Positions 36,909 to 46,152 of a stretch of DNA of 64,000 nt are shown in pieces. The notes below the pieces were generated by a model. It did no database searches. It was not told the origin of the DNA and saw only the letters and a list, made by a program, of their open reading frames with translations. The DNA comes from Rhodospirillales bacterium (GTDB lineage: Bacteria > Pseudomonadota > Alphaproteobacteria > Rhodospirillales > Casp-alpha2). The position numbers and the translations under genes are program-made. Numbering within the stretch: position 1 is the first letter of the stretch; each line of letters begins with the position of its first letter. The stretch spans positions 124,001 to 188,000 of the forward strand of contig JAEPMA010000005.1 in the NCBI GenBank assembly GCA_017644185.1. The letters are read 5' to 3'.

Positions 36909-38081
36909 TTGAGCAGCGCCCCACCGCCTCGCGGCTTTCCCATATCTGAGTTCGAATCTCGCACTGCCAGAGCACAGACTTGGATGGCGGAAACGGGCTT
37001 AAGCGCCTTACTGGTGCTGACCGAACCCGAGGTTCGCTATTTCACCGGATTCCTGACCCCGTTCTGGCAAAGCCCGACCCGGCCCTGGTTCGTCGTCATT
37101 CCGTTAAAGGGGAAGCCCGTCGCCGTCATTCCCGCCATCGGCGCCGAGTGCATGGCCCGCACCTGGATCGACGATCTCCGCACCTGGCCGGCGCCCGTCC
37201 CCGAAGACGAGGGCGTGAGCCTACTCGCACAAACGCTCAAGGAAGTCACCGGCGGGACTGGTGATATCGGTCTGCCGATGGGGCCGGAAACATCATTGAG
37301 AATGTCGCTTAACGATTTCGAGCGTCTCAAAGACCTCATCGCCCCGATGCAGTTCCGAGATGCATCCCCCATTATCCGCGCGCTCAGGATGGTCAAATCC
37401 GAGCTGGAGATCGACAAAACCCGTCATATTTGCCAACTGTTATCGGGGGTTTTCGAAGACCTCCCATCACGGCTGTCCCTTGGCATGACCGAAATCGAAA
37501 TCTTTCGCACCTTCAAGACACTGACGTTGGATGCCGGCGCCGACGACATTGCCTTTCTGGTCGGCGGCCTGGGTGCAGGGGGGCCCGCCGATATTATCTC
37601 ACCACCTTCGGACCGGCGAAGTGCCGAAGGCGATGTGCTGATCCTGGATACAGGGGCCGTCTTCGATGGCTATTATTGCGATTTTGATCGCAATTACGTG
37701 TTTGGTGAGACAACCGACGCAGCCAAGCGCGCATATGAGGTCGTTTACGAGGCGACCGAGGCCGGGCTTGCCGCAGCGCGGCCGGGGGCGACATGCGCCG
37801 ATCTGTTTCAGGCCATGCAACGCGTGATGGACGCGGGCGGCGCGATGGGCAACGATGTCGGCAGGTTGGGTCATGGACTGGGGATGCAATTGACCGAGTG
37901 GCCATCAAACACGGCGACGGACATGACGGTCCTTAAACCCGGGATGGTGATCACGCTGGAGCCCGGGATGACGTTCGCGGAAGGAAAAGTCATGGTGCAT
38001 GAAGAAAACATCGTCATCCGCGAGAATGCCCCGGAGCTGCTGAGTCGCAGGGCCCCCGCCGAAATGCCGATGATCGGGTAA
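36909..38081 (+). CDS. M24-family metallopeptidase (Xaa-Pro peptidase-like)
   Basis: A 390-residue pita-bread-fold enzyme with the creatinase-like N-terminal domain (about 15-150). All five metal ligands are in place: D247 and D258 (ILDTGAVFDGYYCDF), H322 (GHGLGMQL), E351 (TLEPGM) and E365 (VHEENIVI). Such proteins include proline peptidases but also hydrolases of small amides such as ectoine. The start is a TTG at 36909 behind TGAGGAG. It is paired with an Asp/Glu-racemase-type gene 6 bases downstream, which suggests a shared small-molecule pathway; the substrate is not known. Confidence 0.85.
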   Translation: MSSAPPPRGFPISEFESRTARAQTWMAETGLSALLVLTEPEVRYFTGFLTPFWQSPTRPWFVVIPLKGKPVAVIPAIGAECMARTWIDDLRTWPAPVPEDEGVSLLAQTLKEVTGGTGDIGLPMGPETSLRMSLNDFERLKDLIAPMQFRDASPIIRALRMVKSELEIDKTRHICQLLSGVFEDLPSRLSLGMTEIEIFRTFKTLTLDAGADDIAFLVGGLGAGGPADIISPPSDRRSAEGDVLILDTGAVFDGYYCDFDRNYVFGETTDAAKRAYEVVYEATEAGLAAARPGATCADLFQAMQRVMDAGGAMGNDVGRLGHGLGMQLTEWPSNTATDMTVLKPGMVITLEPGMTFAEGKVMVHEENIVIRENAPELLSRRAPAEMPMIG

Positions 38082-38087
38082 CCCAGC

Positions 38088-38834
38088 ATGCCGCTTCCAT
38101 TCGATCTTCAAATCGACAGGGGCCCCGCAGTCGGCCTGATCCTTTTGCAGACAGACGAATTGATCGAATTCGAACTTGGCAAACTGTTCCTTGAGTTGGG
38201 CGTCCGCGTTTACCAGAACCGGATTCCGTGCATGCCCGAAGTACGGCCCGAAACCCTGATTCTGATGGCGGAAACGATGACCGAACGGGCCGCCATGCTG
38301 CCCCGTGAAGCGGGAATCAGGAGCATCGCCTACGGCTGCACCTCAGGCGCCACTATTCTCGGCGAAGACAAGGTCACCACCCTCATCCAGGCCGCGCATC
38401 CGTCTGTCGAAGTCACCAACCCCTTAAGCGCGCTGAAAGCCGCATGCCGGGCGCTGGGCGTTCGCAAGCTCGGGATCGTTAGTCCATATGTCGCGGAAGT
38501 ATCGGAAGCGCTGAATGCCGCCATCACGCGCGCGGGAATCGAGATTTCCGAATACGGTTCGTTCGAACAGGCCGAAGACCAGACCGTAGCCCGTATCGCA
38601 CCCGGCTCGGTCCTGGACGCCATCACCGCGATCGGCAGCGGCGACTGCGATGCCGTCTTCGCATCGTGCACGGCGCTTCGCGCGATGGAGAACGTCCCTG
38701 AAGCCGAACGGCGGCTGAACAAGCCCGTGCTCTGCAGCAATCAGGTCCTTGGCTGGCACATGTTGCGGCTGGCTGGAATCAACGCCCCGGTGGCCGATTG
38801 TGGTCGGCTTTTCGACTACGGCCTCGGCGGTTGA
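38088..38834 (+). CDS. Asp/Glu racemase superfamily enzyme (maleate isomerase / EutA-like)
   Basis: A 248-residue protein of the Asp/Glu racemase superfamily. The two catalytic-type cysteines are present: C84 (AYGCTSG) and C194 (FASCTAL). This spacing fits maleate cis-trans isomerase, arylmalonate decarboxylase and the EutA protein of ectoine utilisation. It follows the M24 peptidase by 6 bases; in ectoine catabolism an M24 hydrolase and EutA also co-occur, but the other eut/doe genes are absent, so that link is only a hypothesis. Confidence 0.8.
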   Translation: MPLPFDLQIDRGPAVGLILLQTDELIEFELGKLFLELGVRVYQNRIPCMPEVRPETLILMAETMTERAAMLPREAGIRSIAYGCTSGATILGEDKVTTLIQAAHPSVEVTNPLSALKAACRALGVRKLGIVSPYVAEVSEALNAAITRAGIEISEYGSFEQAEDQTVARIAPGSVLDAITAIGSGDCDAVFASCTALRAMENVPEAERRLNKPVLCSNQVLGWHMLRLAGINAPVADCGRLFDYGLGG

Positions 38835-38905
38835 AGGCCCGGACGCCATCCAGTACAAGAAGCGACCCGGTTTCCAGGCACCTATCTGGGAGATAACGCC
38901 CACCG

Positions 38906-40153
38906 ATGTTTTCCGCTTTTGAATGGATGATGGCGATGCGCTACCTACGCGCCCGGCGCCAGGAAGGTTTCATTTCCGTCATCGCATGGTTTTCGCTCGT
39001 CGGCATCGCGCTCGGCGTCGCGACCCTGATCATCGTCATGTCGGTGATGAACGGGTTCCGGCAAGAATTGTTGGAACGCATTCTCGGGATCAATGGCCAC
39101 CTTAGCGTTTACGGGCCGGTCGCCGGCCAGATGACCGATTACGAACCGATGATCGGCAAGATCGAAGCCGTCGACGGCGTCATATCGGTCAACGCGTTGA
39201 TCGAAGGCCAGGTTATGGCGTCGGCAAAGGGTGTGGCCAAGGGTGCCATCGTGCGCGGTATTCGCGGCGAAGATCTGGCGAAACGCGACATCGTCGCCGA
39301 AAACATTCAGCAGGGCTCTCTTGAAAACTTCAAGGGTGACGACGTCGTCATCATCGGCCAGCGCCTGGCGCACAGTATGGGGGTCGCCGTCGGCGACGAC
39401 ATCACATTGATCTCGCCCAAGGGGAACGTCACGGCGTTCGGGACGGTGCCACGCATGCGTGCGTTCAAGATCGTCGGCACGTTCGAAATCGGGATGTACG
39501 AGTATGATTCCGGTTTCGTCTTCATGCCACTGGAAGCCGCGCAGATATATTTCAAGATGCCGGACGCGGTGTCTAACCTGGAAGTGTTCGTCAACAGTCC
39601 GGACAACGCGCAGGACATCGGCTTCGCCATCACGCGCGCCCTTAAGGGACAGGCGACGGTGCACGACTGGCAACGCGCGAATTCCAGCTTCTTCAACGCG
39701 ATCCAAGTCGAACGAAACGTGATGTTCCTGATCCTCACGCTGATCATCTTGGTCGCCGCATTCAACATCATTTCGTCACTGATCATGCTGGTGAAGGACA
39801 AGGGCAGGGATATCGCCATCCTTAGGACCATGGGTGCGACGCGCGGCACGATCATGCGGATATTCCTGATCGCCGGCGCGAGTGTAGGCGTAATCGGCAC
39901 GACGCTCGGCTTCGGGCTTGGGCTCGCCTTCGCCGCCAATATCGAGACAATCCGTCATTGGATCGAGGGCTTGACCGGCAACGACCTTTTCGCCGCCGAG
40001 ATCTACTTCCTCTCGCAGCTACCCGCTGTGGTCGATCCGACGGAAGTCATTGCGGTGGTTTTGATGGGGCTGGGTCTCTCGTTCCTCGCAACCATTTATC
40101 CGAGCTGGCGGGCAGCGCGCATCGACCCGGCTGAGGCACTTCGTTATGAGTGA
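38906..40153 (+). CDS. Lipoprotein-releasing ABC transporter permease (LolC/E type)
   Basis: Inner-membrane subunit of the Lol system, which extracts mature lipoproteins and hands them to LolA. The 415-residue protein has the type VII ABC layout: one N-terminal helix (about 22-46), a large periplasmic domain, and three C-terminal helices. The start [19 protein letters not shown] is typical. Only one LolC/E gene is present before lolD, as in other alphaproteobacteria, so it probably works as a homodimer (LolF-like). It overlaps lolD by eight bases. Confidence 0.93.
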   Translation: MFSAFEWMMAMRYLRARRQEGFISVIAWFSLVGIALGVATLIIVMSVMNGFRQELLERILGINGHLSVYGPVAGQMTDYEPMIGKIEAVDGVISVNALIEGQVMASAKGVAKGAIVRGIRGEDLAKRDIVAENIQQGSLENFKGDDVVIIGQRLAHSMGVAVGDDITLISPKGNVTAFGTVPRMRAFKIVGTFEIGMYEYDSGFVFMPLEAAQIYFKMPDAVSNLEVFVNSPDNAQDIGFAITRALKGQATVHDWQRANSSFFNAIQVERNVMFLILTLIILVAAFNIISSLIMLVKDKGRDIAILRTMGATRGTIMRIFLIAGASVGVIGTTLGFGLGLAFAANIETIRHWIEGLTGNDLFAAEIYFLSQLPAVVDPTEVIAVVLMGLGLSFLATIYPSWRAARIDPAEALRYE

Positions 40154-40829
40154 CGCGCCGGTTTTGGAACTTGAGGGCATCACACGCACCTTCAAACAGG
40201 GAAAGCGCGAGCTGGAGGTCTTGAAAGGGGCGGAACTGAGCGTCGGTCCCGGTGAAGTCGTTGCTTTGGTCGGACCGTCAGGTGCCGGCAAATCGACACT
40301 TCTGCAAATCGCCGGTCTTCTGGAACAGCCGACATCGGGTGATATCCGCATCGACGGCCAGTCGTGCGTCGGCTTGGGCGACGATGACCGTACCAAGATA
40401 CGCCGCTACAACATCGGCTTCGTCTATCAGTATCACCACCTTCTGCCCGAGTTCTCGGCACTCGAGAACATCACCATCCCGCAGATCATCGCCGGAATCG
40501 ACAAATCGACGGCTCGCAGCCGGGCGCGCGAGCTCCTGGACTGGATGGGGCTTGTCGAGCGCGCCAATCACCGGCCGGGTCAGTTGTCGGGCGGCGAACA
40601 GCAACGCGTCGCCATTGCGCGTGCTTTGGCGGCGTCGCCGCGCGTGCTCTTGGCCGACGAACCCACGGGAAACCTCGACCCGGACACCGCCGACGATGTA
40701 TTCGGGGTGCTGATGCATCTGGCGAGAGGGGCGGGACTGGCGGCGCTTGTCGCCACCCACAACCCGGAACTCGCCCGGCGTATGGACCGTATCGTGCGGG
40801 TGGAGAACGGATTACTGGTCCCCGGATGA
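40146..40829 (+). CDS. lolD: Lipoprotein-releasing ABC transporter ATPase
   Basis: ATP-binding subunit powering lipoprotein release. The 227-residue protein has Walker [10 protein letters not shown] (43-51), the ABC signature LSGGEQQR and Walker [13 protein letters not shown]. It begins inside the end of the permease gene and its stop overlaps the TPR-sulfotransferase start by four bases, so all three are translationally coupled. Confidence 0.97.
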   Translation: MSDAPVLELEGITRTFKQGKRELEVLKGAELSVGPGEVVALVGPSGAGKSTLLQIAGLLEQPTSGDIRIDGQSCVGLGDDDRTKIRRYNIGFVYQYHHLLPEFSALENITIPQIIAGIDKSTARSRARELLDWMGLVERANHRPGQLSGGEQQRVAIARALAASPRVLLADEPTGNLDPDTADDVFGVLMHLARGAGLAALVATHNPELARRMDRIVRVENGLLVPG

Positions 40830-42295
40830 GCGACGATATCGTCGCCATTTACCGCCGTATCGTCGCCGCGGCCAACGCGGGCGACCTCGAGAGCGCCCTC
40901 GCGTTCTGCAAAGACGCCCTGCAATCCCATCCCCGCAACACGGAACTCGTCGGTATGGCGGGCAAGCTCGCTGCCGACATGAAATTACCTCCAGAGGCGG
41001 AAGCGTATTTCGCCCGGTATATCCGTCTCAGCCCCAAGAGCGCCGAGGGTTATGCAGGACGCGGTATCGCGCGAAAGGATCAGGGCGACTACCGACATGC
41101 GCTTCAGGATTTACGCCGCGCCACAAGGCTTGCCCCCAAAAATGCGGAATACCGGCTGAATTTGGGGAACGTGCAGGAAATCACCGGCGACCTCGACGAC
41201 GCCCGCTCGTCGTTCGAAGCGGCCCTCGACATCAATCCTGACTTCGCCGAGGCATTTCGTAAACTCGCCGGCCACAGGACATTCAGTGCAGACGACCCGC
41301 AAGTATTACACATGACAAAGCTGGTTGATGCAGGTGGTGTGCATGCGGGGGTGGCGGTGAACCTGCATTTCGCACTGGCGGAGATATTCGACAAGGCAGG
41401 GAATGCGGAACAGGCGTTCCGGCATCTTCACCAGGGTAACGGCATCAAACGGCAGACCTTAAAAGGTTACGATCCGAACGTCGTACTGCACCGGATCGCC
41501 AGAACGGCACGGATTTTCAACACCGACCTGTTCGAGCAATTCAGATCAGCGGGGGACCCGGATGCACGACCGGTTTTTATTATCGGCATGCCGCGTTCGG
41601 GCACGTCGCTGGTCGAGCAGATCCTCGCGTCACACCCAAGAATTTACGGCGCCGGTGAAACCCGTTTCGTCGAACTAGAATTAGCGAACGTCATCACCCG
41701 CATCCAGCCCGACAAAGGCTATCCGGACTTTGTACCAGGTCTGAACCCGGAAGAACTTGCCGTCATGGGGCAGGGGATCATGCAGGCGCTTTCTCAAAAT
41801 TCAGGTAATGCCGAACGTATTACCGACAAAATGCCGCAAAACTTCATCTATGCCGGGCTAATCAAACTGGTTCTCCCAAACGCGCGCATCATCCACTGCC
41901 GCCGCGACCCGCTGGATACCTGCTTTTCGTGCTTCAAAAAGATGTTCTCCGACGACGTTCCGTTCAGCTTCGACCTGCAGGAACTGGCGAACTACTACAA
42001 ATCCTACCGGGCGCTGATGGACCAGTGGCGCGACATACTCCCCGGCGGCATGTTGGAAGTGGATTATGAGAACGTCGTCGACGACCTGGAGGGGGAGGCA
42101 CAGCGTCTCATAGATTACTGCGACCTCGATTGGGACCCGGCGTGTCTAGCGTTTCATGAAACCAAACGCGACGTGGCGACGGCCAGTAATTTACAAGTCC
42201 GGAAACCGATCTACACATCCGCTGTCGCCGCGTGGAAGCCTTATGAGGCGTATTTAGGACCGTTGCTCGAGCTACGTAACTCTACTGCCCGATGA
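40826..42295 (+). CDS. TPR-repeat sulfotransferase-family protein
   Basis: A 489-residue protein with about four TPR repeats at residues 8-145 and a C-terminal sulfotransferase domain. The PAPS-binding loop [15 protein letters not shown] (251-265) and the second PAPS contact [11 protein letters not shown] (358-368) are intact, so it should transfer sulfate from PAPS to an acceptor, possibly a protein, glycan or lipid recognised through the TPR part. No signal peptide is seen. It starts in a four-base overlap with lolD, although genes of this type are not part of the Lol machinery. The acceptor is unknown. Confidence 0.87.
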   Translation: MSDDIVAIYRRIVAAANAGDLESALAFCKDALQSHPRNTELVGMAGKLAADMKLPPEAEAYFARYIRLSPKSAEGYAGRGIARKDQGDYRHALQDLRRATRLAPKNAEYRLNLGNVQEITGDLDDARSSFEAALDINPDFAEAFRKLAGHRTFSADDPQVLHMTKLVDAGGVHAGVAVNLHFALAEIFDKAGNAEQAFRHLHQGNGIKRQTLKGYDPNVVLHRIARTARIFNTDLFEQFRSAGDPDARPVFIIGMPRSGTSLVEQILASHPRIYGAGETRFVELELANVITRIQPDKGYPDFVPGLNPEELAVMGQGIMQALSQNSGNAERITDKMPQNFIYAGLIKLVLPNARIIHCRRDPLDTCFSCFKKMFSDDVPFSFDLQELANYYKSYRALMDQWRDILPGGMLEVDYENVVDDLEGEAQRLIDYCDLDWDPACLAFHETKRDVATASNLQVRKPIYTSAVAAWKPYEAYLGPLLELRNSTAR

Positions 42296-42306
42296 GCAGG
42301 AACAAT

Positions 42307-42380
42307 CGTCGTCTTGAACTTGCTTCAGGCCCATAACCTGAACATGGTTCCTGAATCGCCTGCAAGATGCCGAGAAACGC
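42307..42380. repeat. REP-like intergenic element, degenerate copy upstream of dnaE
   Basis: The left arm (42307-42332) reads CGTCGTCTTGAACTTGCTTC and on, matching the left arm of the copy at 45996-46082 at most positions; the right arm (from GGTTCCTGAATC) has drifted. It follows the TPR-sulfotransferase stop by 11 bases. Confidence 0.6.
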
Positions 42381-42397
42381 TTATCGAGTCACTTTCT

Positions 42398-42406
42398 TGT
42401 GGATAA
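42398..42406 (-). promoter_or_regulatory. Perfect DnaA box upstream of dnaE
   Basis: TTATCCACA on the minus strand, about 60 bases ahead of the dnaE start. A single 9-base match can occur by chance in a window this size, but its position in the dnaE leader makes DnaA control plausible. No cluster of boxes is present, so this is not an origin. Confidence 0.4.
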
Positions 42407-42466
42407 AACTGTGCACGGCCGCAACATCTGGTGACTTTGTCTACAGGATGTGGAATCCTCGTTTTC

Positions 42467-45400
42467 ATGTCACACGCCGATTTCGTCCATCTGAGAACCC
42501 ATAGTGCCTATTCGCTTTGCGAAGGGGCGATCCCGGCCAAGAACCTGGTCAAGCTCGCCGCCGAACACGAAATGCCGGCATTGGGCCTCACCGACACCGA
42601 CAATCTTTTCGGGGCGCTGGAATTCTCAGGGGCGGCTTTGGATGCGGGCGTACAGCCGATTATCGGGTGTCAGCTCTCGATCAAACTCGCGGAAGACACT
42701 CAGCCGGGTTCGAAGCAGGAATTCGAAGACGGCGCCGTCGTGCTGCTGGCGCAGACGGACGCAGGCTACCGCAATCTTTTATCGCTCCTCAAGGTCGCCT
42801 ACATGGACAGCGAGGACGCCCACCGCCCAGGTGTCGCCGCAGACGAGCTGTTGGCGCACGCTGAGGGGTTGATCCTTTTGACCGGCGGGGCCGACGGCGC
42901 GCTTGGGCGGCTGCTCCGCATGGGCAAGTCGGCGGAGGCCAACGCCTTCCTTGATCTGCTGACACAGGCGTTCGCTGGCCGGATCTACATCGAAATTCAG
43001 CGTCACGGTCTTCCGGAAGAGAAATTAACCGAACCACAGTTTATTGACTGGGCGTATGCCCGGGATATCCCGCTCGTCGCCACCAATGAGCCATACTTCA
43101 AGGACGAAAGCTTTCACCGCGCCCACGACGCATTAATGTGCATCAAGCAGGGCGCCGTGCTCTCGCATCCGGATCGACATAGAGTCACATCCGATCACTA
43201 TTTCAAGTCCGCCGCCGAGATGCGGGCCCTTTTCGCCGATCTGCCCGAAGCGGTCGAAAACACCCTTATCATCGCGAAACGGTGCGCCATCACGGTCGAG
43301 AAAATCGCGCCGATCCTGCCACCTTATGACTGCGGGGAGGGACTGACCGAGGCCGACGAACTGAAGCGTCAGGCGCATGAAGGTCTGACCGAGAGACTCG
43401 CAGCTCACGTCTTCACCGAAGATATGGACGATAAGGCGCGCGCCGAAGCCGAGAAACCATACCGCGAGCGGCTGGATTACGAGCTCGATGTCATCAACCA
43501 GATGGGTTTTCCGGGCTACTTCCTGATCGTTGCCGACTTCATCAAGTGGGCCAAGGACCACGATATCCCCGTCGGTCCGGGCCGCGGTTCGGGCGCGGGC
43601 TCGGTGGTTGCGTGGTCGCTGACGATTACCGACCTCGACCCGCTGCGCTGGGGGCTGCTGTTCGAACGCTTCCTGAACCCGGAACGCGTGTCCATGCCGG
43701 ACTTCGATATCGACTTCTGCCAGGAACGCCGGGACGAGGTGATCCGCTACGTCCAGAAGAAGTACGGGCGAGACCACGTCGCGCAGATCATCACGTTCGG
43801 TAAACTGCAGGCCCGCGCGGTCCTCCGTCATGTCGGGCGCGTGCTCGAAATGCCGTACGGCTTCGTCGACAAGATCTGCAAGATGGTGCCGAACAACCCG
43901 GCCAATCCGGTGACACTAGACGAAGCGATCAAGGGGGAAGAGCAGCTTCGCAGCCTGATTTCATCCGAACCCGACGTTCGCGAACTGGTGGAAATCGCGC
44001 GTAAGCTGGAAGGTCTGTATCACCATGCATCGACGCATGCGGCGGGCGTCGTCATCGGCGACCGGCCACTTGAAGAGCTGATTCCGCTATACCGCGATCC
44101 GCGATCCGACATGCCTGTCACCGGCTTCAACATGAAGTTCGTGGAATCGGCGGGTCTGGTGAAGTTCGATTTCCTCGGACTAAAGACGTTGTCCGTGCTG
44201 ACCAAAGCGGAAAACTTCGTCAACGACAAGCGGGGCGAGGGGCATGAAAAACTCGACCTCGTCACCATTCCGCTCGACGACAAGAAAACCTATGAGATGA
44301 TCAGCCGCGGCGACACGACCGGCGTGTTCCAGTTGGAAAGTGCGGGCATGCGCGACGTGCTCAGGGGTCTCAAGCCTGACACCTTCGAAGACATTATCGC
44401 CGTCGTCGCGCTCTATCGCCCAGGTCCGATGGACAACATCCCGAGCTATGTCCGTCGTAAACATGGCGAGGAAGAACCCGACTACCTGCACCCGACGCTC
44501 GAGCCCGTCCTGAAGGAAACCTTCGGTATTCCGATCTATCAGGAACAGGTGATGCAGATCGCGCAGGTACTGTCCGGGTACTCTCTCGGTAACGCCGACC
44601 TGCTCAGGCGCGCCATGGGGAAGAAGATTCAGGCGGAAATGGACGCGCAGCGAAAGTTGTTTGTCGAAGGTGCCGTCGCCAAGAACGTCAAAGAAAGCCA
44701 GGCCAACGACATCTTCAACATCGTCGACAAGTTCGCGGGCTATGGCTTCAACAAATCGCATGCCGCCGCTTATGCGCTTGTCGCTTATCAGACCGCATAT
44801 ATGAAAGCCAATCACCCGGTTGAATTCATGGCAGCCTCGATGGCCTTCGACATGGGCAATACCGACAAACTGAACGTATTCCGTCAGGAGCTGGATAGGC
44901 TCCAGATCCCGCTCTTACAACCGGACATCAACAGATCCGAACCTTCGTTCACGGTTGAGAACGTGACCACGCCCGATGGGGAAAAAGACGGGGTGCGCTA
45001 CGCTTTGGCGGCGGTCAAGAACGTCGGTGCGGCGGCGATGGCGGCACTGGTCGACGAACGCAATCAGAACGGCCCATTCGAAAACCTGAGTGATTTCGCC
45101 AACCGCATCGACCCGCACCTGATCAACAAGCGTCAGCTCGAAAACCTGGTCCGCGCAGGGGCGTTCGACCGGCTCGACAACAACCGCCGCCGCGTACACA
45201 GGGGGATCGAGCACATCGTCGCCGTCGCCGGGATGGCCGCGAATGAACGCAACTCCAATCAGATGGGTCTGTTCGGCGGTGAGGATGCGAAACCGGAGGA
45301 AGTCCGCCTGCCGGATATCGACGACTGGCAGTCGATGGACAGGTTGAAGGAAGAATTCGACGCCGTCGGGTTCTATCTGTCGGCGCACCCGTTGGACGCT

Positions 45401-45988
45401 TACGAGCGCGTGCTGGTCAGAAAGCGCGTACGCTCATCCGCCGAGGTGATCGCGGCGCGCGAGACCGGCGCCGTAAAGTTGGCCGGCACATTCGTTTCGA
45501 AAAAGGAAATGACGTCGAAAACCGGCAAGCGCTTCGCGTTCATTTCGTTCTCGGACGCGTCGGGGGTGTTCGAGGCCACGGCATTTTCGGAAGTCCTCGC
45601 GCAATACGCCGAACTGCTGAGCGCCGGGAATTCGATGATTATCGACTGTGCGCTCTCGTTCGATGGTGATCAGCCGCGCATGACGATCCAGCGGCTGGAA
45701 AGCATCGACGCCGCCGCCCAGGAAGCCGCCAACGCGGCGAAAGAGATGCACTTGATTGTCGACAGCCTGGAACCGCTCCCAGCCCTCAAGGAAGTGCTTG
45801 GCCGCGACAGGGAAGCGAACGGGAATGGGAATGGCCGCCGCAAGAAGGGCAAGGTCCTGATGACGGCGAAGATTCGCGACCGGGGCGAGGAAGTCCTGAT
45901 CAACCTGGGGGACGACTACGCACTTTCGCACGAACTCTCGCTCGCGGTGCGGTCATTGCCGGGCGTCCTCGACGTCAAGGAGCTTTGA
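42467..45988 (+). CDS. dnaE: DNA polymerase III subunit alpha
   Basis: Replicative DNA polymerase. The 1173-residue protein starts with the PHP domain (LRTHSAYSLCEGAIP), continues with the palm containing PDFDIDFC (411-418, catalytic aspartates), the fingers, the tandem HhH region and the OB domain. The PHP metal site is incomplete (LRTHSAYS and LTDTDNLF), so intrinsic proofreading is unlikely. I start at the ATG at 42467 (MSHADFVHLRTHS); a GTG at 42431 would add 12 residues. The neighbouring Lol genes are the usual alphaproteobacterial context, here separated by a TPR-sulfotransferase gene. Confidence 0.97.
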   Translation: MSHADFVHLRTHSAYSLCEGAIPAKNLVKLAAEHEMPALGLTDTDNLFGALEFSGAALDAGVQPIIGCQLSIKLAEDTQPGSKQEFEDGAVVLLAQTDAGYRNLLSLLKVAYMDSEDAHRPGVAADELLAHAEGLILLTGGADGALGRLLRMGKSAEANAFLDLLTQAFAGRIYIEIQRHGLPEEKLTEPQFIDWAYARDIPLVATNEPYFKDESFHRAHDALMCIKQGAVLSHPDRHRVTSDHYFKSAAEMRALFADLPEAVENTLIIAKRCAITVEKIAPILPPYDCGEGLTEADELKRQAHEGLTERLAAHVFTEDMDDKARAEAEKPYRERLDYELDVINQMGFPGYFLIVADFIKWAKDHDIPVGPGRGSGAGSVVAWSLTITDLDPLRWGLLFERFLNPERVSMPDFDIDFCQERRDEVIRYVQKKYGRDHVAQIITFGKLQARAVLRHVGRVLEMPYGFVDKICKMVPNNPANPVTLDEAIKGEEQLRSLISSEPDVRELVEIARKLEGLYHHASTHAAGVVIGDRPLEELIPLYRDPRSDMPVTGFNMKFVESAGLVKFDFLGLKTLSVLTKAENFVNDKRGEGHEKLDLVTIPLDDKKTYEMISRGDTTGVFQLESAGMRDVLRGLKPDTFEDIIAVVALYRPGPMDNIPSYVRRKHGEEEPDYLHPTLEPVLKETFGIPIYQEQVMQIAQVLSGYSLGNADLLRRAMGKKIQAEMDAQRKLFVEGAVAKNVKESQANDIFNIVDKFAGYGFNKSHAAAYALVAYQTAYMKANHPVEFMAASMAFDMGNTDKLNVFRQELDRLQIPLLQPDINRSEPSFTVENVTTPDGEKDGVRYALAAVKNVGAAAMAALVDERNQNGPFENLSDFANRIDPHLINKRQLENLVRAGAFDRLDNNRRRVHRGIEHIVAVAGMAANERNSNQMGLFGGEDAKPEEVRLPDIDDWQSMDRLKEEFDAVGFYLSAHPLDAYERVLVRKRVRSSAEVIAARETGAVKLAGTFVSKKEMTSKTGKRFAFISFSDASGVFEATAFSEVLAQYAELLSAGNSMIIDCALSFDGDQPRMTIQRLESIDAAAQEAANAAKEMHLIVDSLEPLPALKEVLGRDREANGNGNGRRKKGKVLMTAKIRDRGEEVLINLGDDYALSHELSLAVRSLPGVLDVKEL

Positions 45989-45995
45989 CGTTTCG

Positions 45996-46082
45996 CGTCG
46001 TCCTGAACTTGATTCAGGACCTATAAATCCCGGCAAATCCACGAATAGAAATATGGACCCTGAATCGAGTTCAGGGTGACGG
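45996..46082. repeat. REP-like composite inverted repeat downstream of dnaE
   Basis: Two palindromic arms, TCCTGAA/TTCAGGA (46001-46019) and ACCCTGAA/TTCAGGGT (46057-46077), are themselves near reverse complements of each other across a spacer of about 33 bases. The same element in degenerate form lies before dnaE (42307-42380). Elements of this kind are dispersed in alphaproteobacterial genomes. Confidence 0.75.
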
Positions 46083-46103
46083 ATCTTTATCTGGCGACGT
46101 TAT

Positions 46104-46152
46104 CCCTCTCCCTGGGGAGAGGGTGGCGCGCTTGAGCGCGCCCGGTGAGGGG
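46104..46152. repeat. GC-rich double-palindrome intergenic repeat
   Basis: CCCTCTCCC/GGGAGAGGG (46104-46123) is followed by GGCGCGC/GCGCGCC around TTGA (46125-46142) and CGGTGAGGGG. This two-hairpin layout is a common proteobacterial intergenic repeat. It ends at the base before the stop codon of the GNAT gene, so it may also act as that gene's 3' structure. Confidence 0.7.

Noticed and set aside
42398-42406. Replication origin suggested by a DnaA box
   Set aside because: Only one perfect box is present, with no AT-rich unwinding region and no dnaA, dnaN, gidA or parB nearby.
45996-46152. CRISPR array or insertion-sequence ends
   Set aside because: There are no regularly spaced identical repeats and no transposase; the palindromes are REP-like intergenic elements.
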